NCBI GenBank assembly: GCA_005938025.2
Contig: VCCI02000001.1
Coordinates: forward strand, 1,178,001 to 1,242,000
Origin: Inquilinus sp. KBS0705
GTDB lineage: Bacteria > Bacteroidota > Bacteroidia > Sphingobacteriales > Sphingobacteriaceae
Direction: 5' to 3'
Length of the DNA stretch: 64,000 bases
Positions 1-7,822 of the stretch are shown in pieces. The notes under the pieces were generated by a model. That model saw only the letters and a list, made by a program, of their open reading frames with translations. It did not search any database and was not told the DNA's origin. Position numbers and translations under genes: made by a program. Every line of letters begins with the position of its first letter. Position 1 is the first letter of the stretch.

Positions 1-50
1 TTTGTAAGTTACAATTGTAAGCAGAATATGCTGTAGATGCAACCTGATGT

Positions 51-1826
51 TTAAGCGCTTTGTTTGGCATTTAATGGCAATTCTATGATATAGGTTACCC
101 CCCTGCCCGGCATAGTATCGACGTTTAAACTGCCACCTATATACGCAATACGCGACTGAATGTTTTTTAACCCCAGGCCTTTGCCAGAGTTAAGAATTGT
201 GTCTTTATCAAAACCTACACCATCATCTATTATCATCAGGTTTAGTTCGTCGCCATGGTTTACCAGTTCAATATGTATGCTGCTGGCTTTAGCATGCTTA
301 AATATGTTTGATACGATCTCCTGAATGCTGCGATAAAGCATTAATGTAGCCGTTTTATCAATATCAAGTTTATCGGCGCTAACCCATTCGGTATGTATCT
401 GTAATTTATTGGTGTAGTTAACCCGGTCAATAAATTCTTCAATTACTTCCTTTAAGCTTTTATTAAGGATGTAAGGCGGCATCATGCTGTGGCTCAGATC
501 GCGCACTTCTTTTATCGATTCATCAAGCATTTTTAGTACGTCATCACCGGTATTGTCGGGTGCGCCCTCATTGGCAAACTCCACCTGCCTGCGCACGGTG
601 CAAAGTAATTGGCCTATACCATCGTGCAACTCACGGGCAAGGCGCTGGCGCTCGTTCTCCTCGGCATCCATTATACTTTGTGCACGTAGCCGCTGTTCTT
701 CAAGCATGGCATCCTTAAAACGCGCTTGCTGGTTAAGCCTGTACCTATTGTATAATAAGTAAAATAGTACGATAACCAATAGTATGGTTATGGCGAGTGC
801 TATTATACCTATGCGGTTACGGCTTAAAATAATTTGCTGCTCTTTGTACTGTGCACTTAATAGTTTGTTTTGCTGCTCTTTTTTATTGGTTTCGTATTTG
901 GTTTGCAGCTCCTCCATATCCTTTATTCGCCGCTTATCCTGCATTTTTTGGTTCAGATCCAGGTATTTGCTTTGCGCTTTAAAGGCCTGGTTGTAGTTTC
1001 CCAACATGGCATAGGTTTGTGCTAATTGGCTATAGCAATATATTTCAAGTTCGGTGTAATTTATAGCCTGAGCCTTAACAATAGCTTCGCTAAAGTAAGG
1101 GATAGCGGAGGCGGGTTTGTTTTGCTTTAAATATAGTTCGCCTATGTTATTTATAGCAATAGCTTCGCCGGTTTTATCGCCTACGCCGGCACGCAGCTTC
1201 ATGCTTTCGTTCAACGCTTTTAGGGCTGGTTGGTATTGCTTTTGCTCGGCCAGGGCTGATGAAAGGTAATCTAAACTGTACGACATGCCTACCTTGTCGT
1301 TAATGGCTTTATATAGCGTGTAGCTTTTTTTAAAATAAGTTGCTGCACTATCTATTTTACCGCCATCCAAAAACATCAAACCGCGGTTATTTATGGCTGT
1401 CGAAAGCCGCTCTTTGTCATTGGTTAACAATGCATATTTTACCGCCTTTTTACTGATAGCATCAGACTCTTCTATTTTTTTAACGCCCAGGTAAAATACG
1501 GTCATATCTGCATACAGTTCGGCCAGGCCTGTATTATCGTTTATAGTAAGATATTGATGTTCCGATTCTAAATACCATCGTAACGATTCTTCGTACTTAC
1601 CAGACAGGTAATTCCCTACTCCGCGCATAAACGCACTTTCGCCGGCAAGCTTGGTTTGCCGAGAGGCTATTGATTGATCATATGCTTTAGTTGCAAATGA
1701 AATAACTTTTGCGAAATCCTTACTTTTATACGCCCGGGCTGAATCAATTAATTGGCGCGTGGTTTGTGCCATTGAGGAAGTGTAGCATAGTAATAAAACA
1801 GCAACGAAAAGTAAGGGTCTCTTCAT
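51..1826 (-). CDS. TPR-containing sensor histidine kinase (NarL-type, HisKA_3)
   Basis: A 591-aa sensor kinase. It has a Sec signal peptide (residues 1-20, ending SMAQ), a large periplasmic TPR region (about 55-300), a basic coiled coil, and one membrane helix near 338-358. The cytoplasmic part follows, with the HisKA_3 phosphoacceptor motif ERQRLARELHDGIGQ (about 395-410). The HATPase_c domain has an N-box (EIVSNIFKHA), DDGVGFD and GKGLGLKN. In this family the histidine phosphorylates a LuxR/NarL-type response regulator. No such regulator lies inside the window; it may sit just beyond base 1, because the gene points toward that edge. The ligand of the TPR domain cannot be told from sequence. 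The ATG start is well placed before the signal peptide. Confidence 0.93.
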   Translation of the reverse strand: MKRPLLFVAVLLLCYTSSMAQTTRQLIDSARAYKSKDFAKVISFATKAYDQSIASRQTKLAGESAFMRGVGNYLSGKYEESLRWYLESEHQYLTINDNTGLAELYADMTVFYLGVKKIEESDAISKKAVKYALLTNDKERLSTAINNRGLMFLDGGKIDSAATYFKKSYTLYKAINDKVGMSYSLDYLSSALAEQKQYQPALKALNESMKLRAGVGDKTGEAIAINNIGELYLKQNKPASAIPYFSEAIVKAQAINYTELEIYCYSQLAQTYAMLGNYNQAFKAQSKYLDLNQKMQDKRRIKDMEELQTKYETNKKEQQNKLLSAQYKEQQIILSRNRIGIIALAITILLVIVLFYLLYNRYRLNQQARFKDAMLEEQRLRAQSIMDAEENERQRLARELHDGIGQLLCTVRRQVEFANEGAPDNTGDDVLKMLDESIKEVRDLSHSMMPPYILNKSLKEVIEEFIDRVNYTNKLQIHTEWVSADKLDIDKTATLMLYRSIQEIVSNIFKHAKASSIHIELVNHGDELNLMIIDDGVGFDKDTILNSGKGLGLKNIQSRIAYIGGSLNVDTMPGRGVTYIIELPLNAKQSA

Positions 1827-1936
1827 ATAATATCCTCAGTTAAGGTTGTTTACAATAGTTAACTAAACATAGTTATTTATACTCACAAATACAGTAATGC
1901 TTATATTATAAATAACTTTATGCGTTAAACAGAACC

Positions 1937-2359
1937 ATGAATATTTACCAACATAAAATAGACATTAGCCCCAAAAAGCGCGGTTTTCATATAATTACCC
2001 GCGATGTGATCAACGCCATACCCGAAATAGCCGACATTAAAACAGGTATTTGCCAGGTCTTTATTCAGCATACATCGGCATCGCTCAGCATTAACGAAAA
2101 TGCCGACCCAACGGTAAGGCAGGATTTTGAAATGTATTTTAATAAAGCCGTGCCCGAGAAAGATCCCGATTATTTACATGACGACGAAGGGCCCGACGAT
2201 ATGCCGGCGCATTTAAAGGCAGCTATGCTGGGTTGCACAGTAACCATACCAATAAGCAACGGACGCCTGGCCCTGGGTACCTGGCAAGGGATATACTTGT
2301 GTGAACACCGCAACCACGGCGGCTACCGTAGTTTAGTTATTACAGCCTGGGGCCAATAG
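1937..2359 (+). CDS. YjbQ family protein (UPF0047)
   Basis: A 140-aa single-domain protein of full family length. Family landmarks are the HTSASLSINENAD block (about 48-60), the acidic HDDEGPDDMPAHLK stretch (about 80-93) and the C-terminal ALGTWQGIYLCEHRNHGG motif (about 111-128). E. coli YjbQ has weak thiamine-phosphate synthase activity, but the true role is unsettled and no thiamine genes are nearby. A near-consensus -7 box (TAACTTTA) lies about 20 bases upstream of the ATG. It is divergent from the histidine kinase on its left. Confidence 0.9.
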   Translation: MNIYQHKIDISPKKRGFHIITRDVINAIPEIADIKTGICQVFIQHTSASLSINENADPTVRQDFEMYFNKAVPEKDPDYLHDDEGPDDMPAHLKAAMLGCTVTIPISNGRLALGTWQGIYLCEHRNHGGYRSLVITAWGQ

Positions 2360-2451
2360 ATTTTTGTAGTCGCAAAACTACCTGCAATTTGGCGCAATAA
2401 CACCTTACACTTAAGCCGGTGCTTTTATGATATTTGTTAAAAAAAGCCAAT

Positions 2452-2856
2452 ATGGAAGTATTAGAAATAAAAAGAACCGCCAGGCAGCTGGATGTTAACG
2501 AGGCTATGCTGCAAAATTCAAGTATCACTACCTCGTGCTTAAATGGTACAGTATTTAATGACATTGCAGCTATTAATGTTAAAATTACCGACGCAAACCT
2601 AAGCGATATTGAAATTGCGAGTGCGCAACTGGGCGGCGCTTACATCCACAATATAGGTATGCCGCCCAAAGGGCACCCCCACTATGACGCTAATGCCAAA
2701 CAGCGCCCCTTAAAGTTTGAAAATTGCGACCTGAATGGCAGCGAAATACTTATTTGCGATCTGTCAGGCGTAAGCATAAGCCAATGCAATATATCGGGTA
2801 TGAAAATTAACGGTGTGCTGGTAACAGATCTGTTTACAGCTTACGAGGAAAAGTAG
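2452..2856 (+). CDS. Pentapeptide-repeat-like protein
   Basis: A protein of about 134 aa. An upstream TTG at 2434 is in frame, but ATG 2452 gives the more natural start (MEVLEIKRTARQ). From about residue 40 the sequence alternates A/C-hydrophobic-polar positions, with units such as ANLSD, CDLNG, CDLSG, CNISG. This pattern is expected of a right-handed quadrilateral beta-helix of pentapeptide repeats, though the repeats are loose. A histidine/proline insert (GMPPKGHPHYD) interrupts the repeats near residue 70. No enzyme motif is visible and the function is unknown. The 3' end overlaps the convergent histidine kinase by 16 bases. Confidence 0.75.
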   Translation: MEVLEIKRTARQLDVNEAMLQNSSITTSCLNGTVFNDIAAINVKITDANLSDIEIASAQLGGAYIHNIGMPPKGHPHYDANAKQRPLKFENCDLNGSEILICDLSGVSISQCNISGMKINGVLVTDLFTAYEEK

Positions 2857-4106
2857 CTTTTTTTACCTGTAGGATAAGCAGCAGTGTTTTGGTTATCAAT
2901 AACGGTGCTTGTCTCTACAAACCCACATCGTTTTAGGCTAATGTAAAATGCGGTGCCTTCACGGGCTAAACTTTCAAACCAAATTTTACCTTGTTGTAAC
3001 TCGGTAAATTCTTTACACAGTACTAAACCCAAGCCGGCGCCTTTTTCGTTTTTGGTGCCATAGGTCGATTTTGTTTTTAGCGAAAAAATATCGTCGCGTC
3101 TATCGCCCGATATACCAATACCATTATCCCTGATGATCAAAAAGCAGTCGGCTTCGCGTATTTCGGTGGTAAGCGATATCTCGCCGCCCGGCGGGGTGAA
3201 TTTTATAGCATTGCTTATTAAATTGCGTACAACCAACTGCAGCATATTGGCATCAGCCATTACGCAAACGGTATCTTTTATATTGTTTCGCAACTCAATA
3301 CCCTTATCACGTGCTAATGATTGCTGTAGCTGGATAATCCCCTTTAAGGTATCGTTAAGATAAGTGTTTTTTAAATGAACAGATACACCATCCATCTGGT
3401 TCATCGTCCACGATAGCAAGTTAGAAAGCATATCGCCGGTGTGTTTTGTCTTTTCTAAAAGGTCCTGCTCTATGCTCTTTTTTTCATCTTCATCCAGCTT
3501 GTACTCGGCCAGTATTTCAAGATAGCTTTGTATCGAGCTTAATGGCGCCCTTAAATCGTGTGCAACAACAGATAACAACTTGTTTTTTGTTTCGTTAGCC
3601 ATTTCAAGCTCAAGGGCTTCTTTCTTAAGCTTGGCTTGCTGTTCCTGGTAATTATTGCGCACATATAAAATTACCAGGCAAATAATACCGGTAATAGCGA
3701 TGTAAGAATAGCCAAAATCAATAAAACGGTCTGTTTGAGTAGGATAAACGCTTTTTATCCATTCGGGGTGGCTGTGATCTATTAACAACAGTGCAACCAC
3801 AGTTACCATATTTTGCGGTATCCAAAACCAATATTGATTTTTTGGTGCTATAGCGATGATCAGGAAAAAAGAAAGTATAAATACCTGCAGACTTGGCCCG
3901 TTTACACCACCATTATAAAAATAGTTGACTATAAAGAAGAAGTTACTTAACACCCCGAATATAAATATGCTGGAATTAAGCTGCCGGTTCATGCGTGAGT
4001 TGTAGTAAATAAAACCTACAACTGTAAATATACCCAGCATTAAAAGCGAAAGTAAAGGCGCCTGAATAATGTAGTTTATGGGAATGTTTATGCTTAGCAT
4101 CACCAT
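2841..4106 (-). CDS. Membrane sensor histidine kinase (HisKA/HATPase_c)
   Basis: At least 421 aa. About five hydrophobic segments fill residues 1-150. They are followed by a short coiled coil and a classic HisKA box (LLSVVAHDLRAPLSSIQSYL, about 178-197). The HATPase_c domain has an N-box (NLISNAIKF), DNGIGI and GAGLGLVLCKEF. The first ATG in frame is at 4106, but reading on upstream gives about 32 more codons with no stop that look like real kinase N-terminus (LLWEKLTGKNGHFSLEA). That stretch has no ATG, GTG or TTG; the best candidate is ATT at 4200-4202. The annotated start is therefore probably too short. No response regulator is adjacent. Its 3' end overlaps the pentapeptide gene. Confidence 0.88.
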   Translation of the reverse strand: MVMLSINIPINYIIQAPLLSLLMLGIFTVVGFIYYNSRMNRQLNSSIFIFGVLSNFFFIVNYFYNGGVNGPSLQVFILSFFLIIAIAPKNQYWFWIPQNMVTVVALLLIDHSHPEWIKSVYPTQTDRFIDFGYSYIAITGIICLVILYVRNNYQEQQAKLKKEALELEMANETKNKLLSVVAHDLRAPLSSIQSYLEILAEYKLDEDEKKSIEQDLLEKTKHTGDMLSNLLSWTMNQMDGVSVHLKNTYLNDTLKGIIQLQQSLARDKGIELRNNIKDTVCVMADANMLQLVVRNLISNAIKFTPPGGEISLTTEIREADCFLIIRDNGIGISGDRRDDIFSLKTKSTYGTKNEKGAGLGLVLCKEFTELQQGKIWFESLAREGTAFYISLKRCGFVETSTVIDNQNTAAYPTGKKSYFSS

Positions 4107-4410
4107 AGATATGATGCAAACAGCATGAAAAATACGGGCCTCCAGCGAGAAATGTCCATTTTTCCCTGTCAGCTTTTCCCAAAGTAGAACTAACTTTTTA
4201 ATAATTATTAAGATGATGATGCGAGATAAAATTACAAAATTTACTTGTAATATAAATATTATTAATTAATTGATTTACAATTAAATGATGCCTTTTAATC
4301 GTGCCTTTTTGTGATCAACTCAAGGCAGGTATATGCATTGAGCGATTTTTGTAATTAACCCCCTATTACGTATGTTGAACAAGAATGTTGCATATTTGTC
4401 TTAATAAACT

Positions 4411-4653
4411 ATGAATATTAATATACTGGCTTTTGGTATTGCGAAAGATATTTTTGGTGGGTCATCCATATCGGTTGATCTGCCCGCTAATGCAGATACC
4501 GCTTCACTTAAAAACATACTTGAAAATAAGTACCCAAGGCTAAGGCAACTGGCATCGTACATGGTGGCTGTAAATAACCAGTACGCGCAAGATGACAGCA
4601 TTATTAACGACCGTGATGAGGTTGCTATTATACCACCAGTTAGCGGAGGATAG
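4411..4653 (+). CDS. moaD: Molybdopterin synthase small subunit MoaD
   Basis: An 80-aa ubiquitin-fold sulfur carrier that ends in Gly-Gly (PVSGG). The C-terminal glycine is adenylated by MoeB and turned into a thiocarboxylate, which MoaE then uses to insert dithiolene sulfur into precursor Z (cPMP). Length and the VAIIPPVSGG tail are typical of the family. moaE begins 3 bases after the stop. The two final glycine codons (GGAGGA) sit 6 bases before the moaE ATG and form a Shine-Dalgarno-like sequence, suggesting coupled translation of the two subunits. Confidence 0.93.
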   Translation: MNINILAFGIAKDIFGGSSISVDLPANADTASLKNILENKYPRLRQLASYMVAVNNQYAQDDSIINDRDEVAIIPPVSGG

Positions 4654-4656
4654 CCA

Positions 4657-5079
4657 ATGATTAATACCCGGATAGAGATATTAGACATTCCGTTAAATGC
4701 CGCCGAATGTATCGATTGGATCATGTCGCCGGAGAGTGGTGGCATTGATGTATTTATTGGGACGGTACGCAATACCACTAAAGGTAAGACTGTATTAAAG
4801 CTTGAATTTGAAGCCTATAATCAAATGGCAATCAATGAGATGAACAAAATAGCTCTGCAGGCTTTTGAAAAATGGCCGGTGCAAAAGATATTGATTCATC
4901 ACCGTACGGGAACACTATTAGTTGGCGAAGTACCCGTGATAATAGCGGTATCTGCCGCCCACCGCGATGCTGCTTTTGATGCCTGCCGCTACATTATTGA
5001 TACCCTAAAACAAACCGTACCAATCTGGAAAAAAGAGTTGTTTGAGGACGGCGAAGTTTGGGTGGCGGCACATCCTTAG
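4657..5079 (+). CDS. moaE: Molybdopterin synthase catalytic subunit MoaE
   Basis: A 140-aa catalytic subunit that pairs with MoaD to convert cPMP to molybdopterin. Family motifs present are GTVRNTTKGK (about 35-44), FEAYNQMA, the H-H-R-T-G segment (IHHRTGTLLVGE) and the C-terminal DTLKQTVPIWKKE block, which carries the catalytic lysines. The gene ends 2 bases short of the convergent moeB stop, so this side of the cofactor cluster is packed tail to tail with the other. Confidence 0.94.
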   Translation: MINTRIEILDIPLNAAECIDWIMSPESGGIDVFIGTVRNTTKGKTVLKLEFEAYNQMAINEMNKIALQAFEKWPVQKILIHHRTGTLLVGEVPVIIAVSAAHRDAAFDACRYIIDTLKQTVPIWKKELFEDGEVWVAAHP

Positions 5080-5081
5080 CA

Positions 5082-6161
5082 TTAAGACCTATCAGCTATT
5101 AGCCGATTAAGCTCCACCCAGCTTTTTAGGCCATTGGCAAGTGAGAATACTTTAAGACCGGGTAATTTATCTAAGATCAATTTTACCGCCTCCCCGCTCC
5201 TTTTACCACTTGCGCAGTATAAAACCCAGGTTTCATCAGCACTTAATTTATCCAGGCTATCTTCTAATTCGTCCATAGGGATATGCAGCCCTCCAATATC
5301 GTATGCCTCCCGCTCCTCATTGGTGCGTACATCAATTAATTGGAGGTTATTGTCTGCCAGGCCTTTTTGCAATTCAACTGCTGTAATTGTGGGGATACTT
5401 GTTGTGGTTTGTAAACCGGTAATATTGGTATTTGTAGTTGTACCTATCTTTATTACCCGGCTTTGCATACTTAGGGCATCAAATAGTAAAACTTTGCCTG
5501 CAAGCAATTCGCCTGTATGGGTAATGTATTTTATTACCTCGTTTGCCTGCATGCAGCCAATAATACCGGCTAAAGTAGGTATAACACCACCTTCGGCGCA
5601 ATTGGGTATTTGGGTGGCATCAACGTGCGGGTACAGGTCGCGGTAATTTGGCGAGCGTGTGCCATCAGGATTTAAAGTATTCCATATAGCTACCTGGCCT
5701 TCAAACTGATATATGGCGCCATATACAACAGGCTTGCCTGATAAAACTGCTGCGTCATTTAATAAGTAGCGGGTTTCAAAATTATCGGTGCCATCTAATA
5801 CGATATCATAATCAGCCAAAATCTGCATTACGTTACCCGATGTTATCTTTAATACAAATGGTACTATATTTATACCAGGGTTTTGCTGTTGTAAACGCCG
5901 GCAGGCTACCTCTGCTTTGTACAAACCTACATCTGTGGGGTTATATAGTATTTGCCTGTGCAGGTTACTAACAGATACGGTATCATAATCGGCTATACCT
6001 ATGGTGCCTATACCGCTTGATGCTAAATATTGGGCCGCAGGGCAGCCCAAACCACCTGCGCCAACCACTAACACCTTTGCACCTTGTAAAAGCTGCTGAG
6101 CGGCCTCGTTGAAGCCCGGGAGTGCTATCTGGCAACTATATCGTAACAGATCAGGGTGCAT
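5082..6161 (-). CDS. moeB: MoeB/ThiF-type adenylyltransferase fused to rhodanese
   Basis: 359 aa in two domains. Residues 1-240 form an E1-like fold with the ATP loop GAGGLGCPAAQYLA, the DYDTVSVSNLHRQ motif and NCAEGGVIPTLAGI, whose cysteine is the usual catalytic position. Residues 260-359 form a rhodanese domain with active-site loop YCASGKRSGEA. The enzyme should adenylate MoaD, and the rhodanese domain should supply sulfur, as in MOCS3/MoeZ. The two CxxC pairs that bind zinc in E. coli MoeB and ThiF are absent. The start overlaps the end of the MobA-type gene by 11 bases, and the pair is probably one transcript. It could serve another sulfur carrier as well, but MoaD is the obvious local partner. 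Confidence 0.9.
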   Translation of the reverse strand: MHPDLLRYSCQIALPGFNEAAQQLLQGAKVLVVGAGGLGCPAAQYLASSGIGTIGIADYDTVSVSNLHRQILYNPTDVGLYKAEVACRRLQQQNPGINIVPFVLKITSGNVMQILADYDIVLDGTDNFETRYLLNDAAVLSGKPVVYGAIYQFEGQVAIWNTLNPDGTRSPNYRDLYPHVDATQIPNCAEGGVIPTLAGIIGCMQANEVIKYITHTGELLAGKVLLFDALSMQSRVIKIGTTTNTNITGLQTTTSIPTITAVELQKGLADNNLQLIDVRTNEEREAYDIGGLHIPMDELEDSLDKLSADETWVLYCASGKRSGEAVKLILDKLPGLKVFSLANGLKSWVELNRLIADRS

Positions 6162-7332
6162 CGGTTATGGATATTTTATGATGCAATATGCGTTTAATTC
6201 TTTCCAGCTCTTCGGGGGTGTTTACGTTTGCCAGTGCATCCTCAGGGGCAGATTGCAAAAGAGTAATATTATTATTAATAAGCACCTTCCTTGGGCATGA
6301 ATATCCCTGCGCTAAAAATTGAAGTAACGCTGGGTAAGCCTTTGGCTCATAAATAGTTATTAAAGGTTCTGGAAAATCGTTTACCTGACTTTTGTAGGCC
6401 GTTGCAATGGTTGAAGTATCGCGGCTATCTACCAGTTTTCCAATTACGGAGCCATCTACCAAAGGCAAATCGCAGGCTATTACCAGCCAGGCAGTATCGG
6501 GCTGCTCCCGAAAGGCCGATAGTATGGCACCAAATGGACCTAGACCGGTAAAGGTATCGGCTATGCTTAAATAGTCCGGGTTGATCTCTTTTTGCTGATT
6601 CGCATCCCTGCAAGAAATAAACACCTCGCTGCAATGCTTTTTTAGCATATCGGCCATGTGGTAGCGTTGCTCTTTGCCGTACCAATTAACCGTTCCCTTA
6701 TCAAAACCCATACGGGCGCTTTTACCACCCGCCAATACCAGCCCATTTAGTTTGGGTTTGGCCTGCTCCAGTTTAGCTGTGAAAAATGCGATGATCTGCG
6801 CCGTATCGCTGTTTATTTTGTAGATGGGCAATTGCTGCCAGTTAGGTATAAGTTCTTTTATAAAATCAAATGGTTCATCGGCATTATCCATCAGCAATAT
6901 CATTTGCACATTGCTTAATTGCCCTGCCCGTTTTAATAATGATGCCTGCTTGTTGGTATCTATAATAACTACCTGGGCTTTTGCCTGCTGATGATTACCA
7001 TTTACCAACACCAAATCTATTTCTGAAAATAGCATGCGTTGTTTAAACGGCTCCAATGCTGCCTTGTAATTAAGTTGCGTATAATTTATCTGGTCGGTAT
7101 AATCTAACGTTGCGCCGTTAGCCAAACGTCCCGGTAACTGAGTTACATCATCATTGTGCGAGGTATCGGCATAGGCACATTGATATTGCGGCGACAATGC
7201 GGTTATGATCTGGTCCGAAAGGAATTTAATTACCGTGCATGGCCCTCCTACAAATGCCCACTCATTACGGCCAAAGTTGCCATTCGCGGGGCGGGCTATT
7301 GCCGCATGTTTTTTATGATCGTTTAAAGTCAC
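6151..7332 (-). CDS. mobA: MobB-like/MobA fusion, molybdenum cofactor guanylyltransferase
   Basis: 393 aa. The C-terminal half (about 195-385) is a clear MobA-type nucleotidyltransferase, with LNGLVLAGGKSARMGFDKG as the nucleotide loop, ACDLPLVD as the metal-binding acid motif and PEPLITIYEP downstream. The family attaches GMP to molybdopterin. The N-terminal half (about 25-185) resembles the accessory GTPase MobB in layout, for example LVLVNGNHQQAKAQVVII. Where MobB has its P-loop, this protein has GGPCTVIKFL without the GxxxxGK(S/T) lysine. The 5' end overlaps moaC by 20 bases and the 3' end overlaps moeB by 11, which is typical of a tight operon. Confidence 0.85.
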   Translation of the reverse strand: MTLNDHKKHAAIARPANGNFGRNEWAFVGGPCTVIKFLSDQIITALSPQYQCAYADTSHNDDVTQLPGRLANGATLDYTDQINYTQLNYKAALEPFKQRMLFSEIDLVLVNGNHQQAKAQVVIIDTNKQASLLKRAGQLSNVQMILLMDNADEPFDFIKELIPNWQQLPIYKINSDTAQIIAFFTAKLEQAKPKLNGLVLAGGKSARMGFDKGTVNWYGKEQRYHMADMLKKHCSEVFISCRDANQQKEINPDYLSIADTFTGLGPFGAILSAFREQPDTAWLVIACDLPLVDGSVIGKLVDSRDTSTIATAYKSQVNDFPEPLITIYEPKAYPALLQFLAQGYSCPRKVLINNNITLLQSAPEDALANVNTPEELERIKRILHHKISITDAP

Positions 7333-7795
7333 GCTTCCCTCCTGTTTTTGCTATCAGTTTGGTTTCTTTAATTACAATATCGTGGCTCATGGCCTTGCAC
7401 ATGTCATACACCGTAAGTGCCGCTATTGATGCACCTACAAGGGCTTCCATTTCGATACCTGTTTTGGCGCTAATGCTGGCAGTACATTCAATCACCACTT
7501 CATTTTGCGCTGATAACTTTATGGTTATGTGGCAATTATCCATACCCAACGGATGGCAAAGCGGTATCAGGTCGCCTGTTTTTTTGGCGGCCATAATGCC
7601 TGCAATAATAGCTGTTTGGAAAACCGCTCCCTTTTTGGTTTGCAGCTCGCCTCCGCTTATATACTGTAAAACCTCATCTGGCAATACAACAATGCTTTGC
7701 GCGGTAGCTGTGCGGTGCGTAACCTGCTTTGCCGATACATCTACCATCACTGGGTTATCCTGTTTATCTAAATGCGTTAATTTTTGCGATTCCAC
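7313..7795 (-). CDS. moaC: Cyclic pyranopterin monophosphate synthase MoaC
   Basis: A 160-aa protein of full length. It carries the defining MoaC motif KKTGDLIPLCHPLGMD (about 85-100), VECTASISAKTGIEMEAL and the C-terminal TGGKRDF. MoaC turns the MoaA product 3',8-cyclo-dihydro-GTP into cPMP. It lies 27 bases downstream of moeA and overlaps the next gene by 20 bases, in the order moaA-moeA-moaC-mobA-moeB on the minus strand. Confidence 0.96.
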   Translation of the reverse strand: MESQKLTHLDKQDNPVMVDVSAKQVTHRTATAQSIVVLPDEVLQYISGGELQTKKGAVFQTAIIAGIMAAKKTGDLIPLCHPLGMDNCHITIKLSAQNEVVIECTASISAKTGIEMEALVGASIAALTVYDMCKAMSHDIVIKETKLIAKTGGKRDFKRS

Positions 7796-7822
7796 TGATT
7801 ATAATTTGATTGCACCGATATT

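Noticed and set aside
3976..4182. 68-aa minus-strand frame overlapping the start of the second histidine kinase
   Set aside because: Cysteine-, histidine- and serine-rich sequence typical of a wrong frame; the kinase frame itself continues through this region.
4203..4410. Molybdenum cofactor riboswitch before moaD
   Set aside because: The gap is AT-rich without the multi-helix GC-containing pattern of the Moco RNA motif; nothing else recognisable is there.
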